Assembly: GCA_028704945.1 (NCBI GenBank)
Contig: JAQWEL010000002.1
Location: forward strand, 62,001 to 126,000
DNA length: 64,000 nucleotides
Direction: 5' to 3'
Source: Patescibacteria group bacterium
Lineage (GTDB): Bacteria; Patescibacteriota; Patescibacteriia; Patescibacteriales; Patescibacteriaceae
Position 1 is the stretch's first letter. Each line of letters starts with the position of its first letter. A program made the position numbers and the translations under genes. This document shows, piece by piece, positions 61,902 to 64,000 of the stretch. Below the pieces are notes generated by a model. That model was not told the DNA's origin, searched no databases, and saw nothing but the letters and a program-made list of their open reading frames with translations.

Positions 61902-62630
61902 ATGATTATAGGTGGAATACAAAAGTTAAGCCTTTTAGATTATCCAGATACTTTGTCCGCCATAATCTTTACTAAGGGATGTAATTTTAGATGTCCCTTT
62001 TGCTACAACCCCATGTTTGTCTTGCCCGGCTGGTTCGAGGCAAGAGATATAGAGCATAGAGATCATTCTCAGATTTTTGAGAGCGATCTCTTTGCATTTT
62101 TAGAAGAGCGTCAAGGTAAGCTTGAAGGAGTAGTTATTACTGGTGGAGAGCCGACACTGCATCAAGATTTGCCTGAGTTTATTAGAAAAATAAAACAATT
62201 AGGTTATTTGATTAAATTGGATACTAATGGCACTAACCCAGAAATGTTAAGCTACTTGCTGGACAATGATTTAATAAATTATGTAGCTATGGATATCAAA
62301 GCCCCGCATGATAAATATGATAAAGTTGTCGGGGTCGGGGTCAATTTGGAAAATATTAAAAAAAGCGTTAAAATAATTAAAGAATCTGGAATCGGTTATG
62401 AATTTAGAACGACCGTCGTGGCTGGTCTGCTGACGGCAGATGATATTTTAAAGATAGCCGAAGAAATCAAGGGGGCTAAAAAATGGTATTTACAAAAATT
62501 TATAGCTGACGCCGATTTACTGAACAAAGATTTAAAATCAACTAAAAATTATACTAATAGTGAGTTAAAGCTGATAACCGAGAAAGCTAAGGAAATTGCC
62601 GGTTTTTGCCAATTGAGAGGTATTAATTAA
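61902..62630 (+). CDS. nrdG: Anaerobic ribonucleotide reductase activating protein (radical SAM)
   Basis: 242 aa. The [4Fe-4S]/SAM motif CxxxCxxC is in GCNFRCPFCYN. TGGEPTLHQDLPEFI, KLDTNGTNPEML and VAMDIKAP are typical of pyruvate-formate-lyase-activating and NrdG2-type enzymes. It uses SAM to generate the glycyl radical, here presumably on the separate radical-domain protein. It lies 12 bp downstream of that ORF. Confidence 0.93.
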   Translation: MIIGGIQKLSLLDYPDTLSAIIFTKGCNFRCPFCYNPMFVLPGWFEARDIEHRDHSQIFESDLFAFLEERQGKLEGVVITGGEPTLHQDLPEFIRKIKQLGYLIKLDTNGTNPEMLSYLLDNDLINYVAMDIKAPHDKYDKVVGVGVNLENIKKSVKIIKESGIGYEFRTTVVAGLLTADDILKIAEEIKGAKKWYLQKFIADADLLNKDLKSTKNYTNSELKLITEKAKEIAGFCQLRGIN

Positions 62631-62635
62631 AATAT

Positions 62636-62926
62636 ATGGCAAGAGAACTCAAGTCAAAAAATAAACTGGTGGCCAAAAGCCAAAAAGTTGACACAGTTTC
62701 ATTAATAGAGCAAAATATTGCTTTAACTGAAGAAGTCTATCAATTGACTAAAAAAGTCCATAATTCGATTGTTTTCAGCCGGATTGTGGCTATTATTCAG
62801 TTAGTTTTGTTTATTGCCCCTTTGATTATGGCTTTTATTTACCTGCCGCCAATGTTTAAAGAATTTTTAGGAGAATATAAGTCGCTTGTTAATCAATCAA
62901 ACAATTCTTTAAATGTGTTGAAATAA
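62636..62926 (+). CDS. Small membrane protein with coiled-coil
   Basis: 96 aa. A charged N-terminus is followed by a heptad-like helix (LIEQNIALTEEVYQLTKKVH), one TM segment (about 55-77, IVAIIQLVLFIAPLIMAFIY) and a polar tail. No family recognised. It lies 5 bp after nrdG and 3 bp before the CCA-adding enzyme gene. Confidence 0.6.
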   Translation: MARELKSKNKLVAKSQKVDTVSLIEQNIALTEEVYQLTKKVHNSIVFSRIVAIIQLVLFIAPLIMAFIYLPPMFKEFLGEYKSLVNQSNNSLNVLK

Positions 62927-62929
62927 ATT

Positions 62930-64000
62930 ATGATCCCAGCTTATATTGAAGAAATTATCAGCCGCTTGAATGCTCAAGGTTTTGAAGCGTATGTTGTCGG
63001 TGGCAGCGTACGTGATTTATTAATGGGTAAAACACCTAAAGATTGGGATATAACCACCAACGCCAGACCAGAAAATATTTTGGAAATTTTTCCTGACTCA
63101 GTTTATGAAAATTCTTTTGGAACAGTAATTGTTAAAAAAAAGAATGAGGCTGGCCAGACGACTGAAATCGCCGAAGTTACTACCTACCGTTCCGAATCAA
63201 ATTATTCAGACCATCGCCGTCCAGACACGGTTGTTTTTGAAGATAGGCTTGAAGCTGATTTATCACGTCGAGATTTTACAGTTAATGCCATGGCGTTAAC
63301 GCCGGTAACTGACAGCGGTGGAATGCAGCTCGGAGAAGGGGAATCGATAATTGAGCTTGACGGAGAAGCTTACAAGATTATTGATTTTTACGGCGGGCAG
63401 AAAGATATCCATAAGCGAGTTATTAGAGCAGTCGGCGAACCTAATATCCGTTTTAAAGAAGACGCGCTGAGAATGATGCGGGCGGTTAGATTCGCTTGCC
63501 AACTCGGTTTTGATATTGAGCCAAAAACTGAACGGGGAATTATTAAATTAGCCGGTTCACTAAAATTTATTGCTAATGAAAGAATCAAAGATGAGTTGAT
63601 TAAAATTTTAGAAACCGACAAAAGAGCTTTTGGCTTTGACAAGCTTCATGATCTTAATTTGTTGAATTATATTATTCCAGAATTAGAAACTGGTTTTAAT
63701 ATGAAACAGAATCATCATCATATTTACACTGTTTTCGAGCATTCCTTGAGATCTTTGCAATGCGTGCCTTCAAAAGAATGGCAGGTCAGATTGGCTGCGC
63801 TATTACATGATGTTGGCAAGCCAGCGGCTAGAAAAATAATCGACGGCCAAACAACTTTTTACAATCATGAATATATCGGAGCTAAAATGACTAAAAAAAT
63901 AATGTCTCGGCTTAAATTCCCAACGGCTGATATTGAACGGGTTGTTAACTTAGTCAGAAATCACATGTTTTATTACAATGTTGATGAAGTGACTGCGGCG
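62930..64000 (+). CDS. cca: CCA tRNA nucleotidyltransferase (3' end outside window)
   Basis: At least 357 aa; open to the window edge. The class II nucleotidyltransferase head has VVGGSVRDLLMG and KDWDITTNA (metal-binding DxD), LSRRDFTVNAMAL, and RVIRAVGEPNIRFKEDALRMMRAVRFA. An HD domain follows (HHHHIYTVFEHSL, LLHDVGKP). It adds or repairs the 3' CCA on tRNAs. This is needed because tRNA-Ile at 45780 lacks encoded CCA. It could also act as a poly(A) polymerase, which shares the head domain. Confidence 0.9.
   Translation, partial: MIPAYIEEIISRLNAQGFEAYVVGGSVRDLLMGKTPKDWDITTNARPENILEIFPDSVYENSFGTVIVKKKNEAGQTTEIAEVTTYRSESNYSDHRRPDTVVFEDRLEADLSRRDFTVNAMALTPVTDSGGMQLGEGESIIELDGEAYKIIDFYGGQKDIHKRVIRAVGEPNIRFKEDALRMMRAVRFACQLGFDIEPKTERGIIKLAGSLKFIANERIKDELIKILETDKRAFGFDKLHDLNLLNYIIPELETGFNMKQNHHHIYTVFEHSLRSLQCVPSKEWQVRLAALLHDVGKPAARKIIDGQTTFYNHEYIGAKMTKKIMSRLKFPTADIERVVNLVRNHMFYYNVDEVTAA

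Overview
The window looks like chromosome of a bacterium of the Candidate Phyla Radiation (Patescibacteria). This is inferred from its AT-rich, gene-dense character, start codons that mostly sit in AT-rich sequence with no Shine-Dalgarno (SD) motif, large Trp/Cys-rich surface proteins next to many prepilin-like proteins, and anaerobic ribonucleotide reduction. UGA, UAA and UAG all act as stops (ligA, rmlD and the antiporter end in TGA), so the UGA=Gly code of some CPR lineages is not used. No rRNA, CRISPR array, transposase or prophage was seen. A phylum-level name would need marker-gene phylogeny.

Layout. 1-9578: a co-oriented surface locus with a FISUMP-domain protein (cut by the window edge), six prepilin-like proteins, two large exported proteins (one with YadA-head-like repeats) and small membrane anchors. 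9586-17670: ligA and gatC, a response regulator, a protein resembling acyl-ACP reductase, and two related histidine kinases with a response regulator. 17671-18359: a promoter, a long structured leader and a 65-aa membrane microprotein. 18365-19663: asnS (minus strand). 19809-32962: a cell-envelope glycan island (rmlC, rmlB, rmlD, rmlA, galU, five glycosyltransferases, a TIM-barrel protein), interrupted by two minus-strand Cache sensors with no output domain. 33065-45771: an HtrA-like protease, murA with a PEGA protein, an unknown membrane protein behind a structured leader, an MgtA-type ATPase, an exported protein, and dprA-topA. 45780-46008: tRNA-Ile(UAU) and tRNA-Val(GAC). 46133-58845: groES-groEL under a CIRCE-like operator, a CDP-alcohol phosphatidyltransferase, a thioredoxin-reductase-like protein, a degenerate DHH protein, a phosphohexomutase, a multidomain surface protein, ftsZ and a CaCA antiporter. 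58969-62630: nrdR-nrdD-nrdG. The window ends inside a CCA-adding enzyme gene.

How the genes work together. The rml genes, galU, the phosphohexomutase and the glycosyltransferases could supply nucleotide sugars and assemble a rhamnose-containing surface glycan. murA and ftsZ indicate a peptidoglycan wall and septation. The nrd genes would supply dNTPs anaerobically, with tandem NrdR boxes for feedback control. tRNA-Ile lacks an encoded CCA end, so it needs the CCA-adding enzyme.

Most notable observations: (1) the anaerobic ribonucleotide reductase is split. NrdD stops before its glycyl-radical domain, and that domain is a separate 49-51 aa reading frame behind a strong SD that can fold into competing hairpins. 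(2) An acyl-ACP-reductase-like protein keeps the Cys motif. (3) Several genes have long structured leaders with alternative stems. (4) A domain of unknown function is shared by two exported proteins. (5) A tRNA-Ile(UAU) can read AUA without lysidine.
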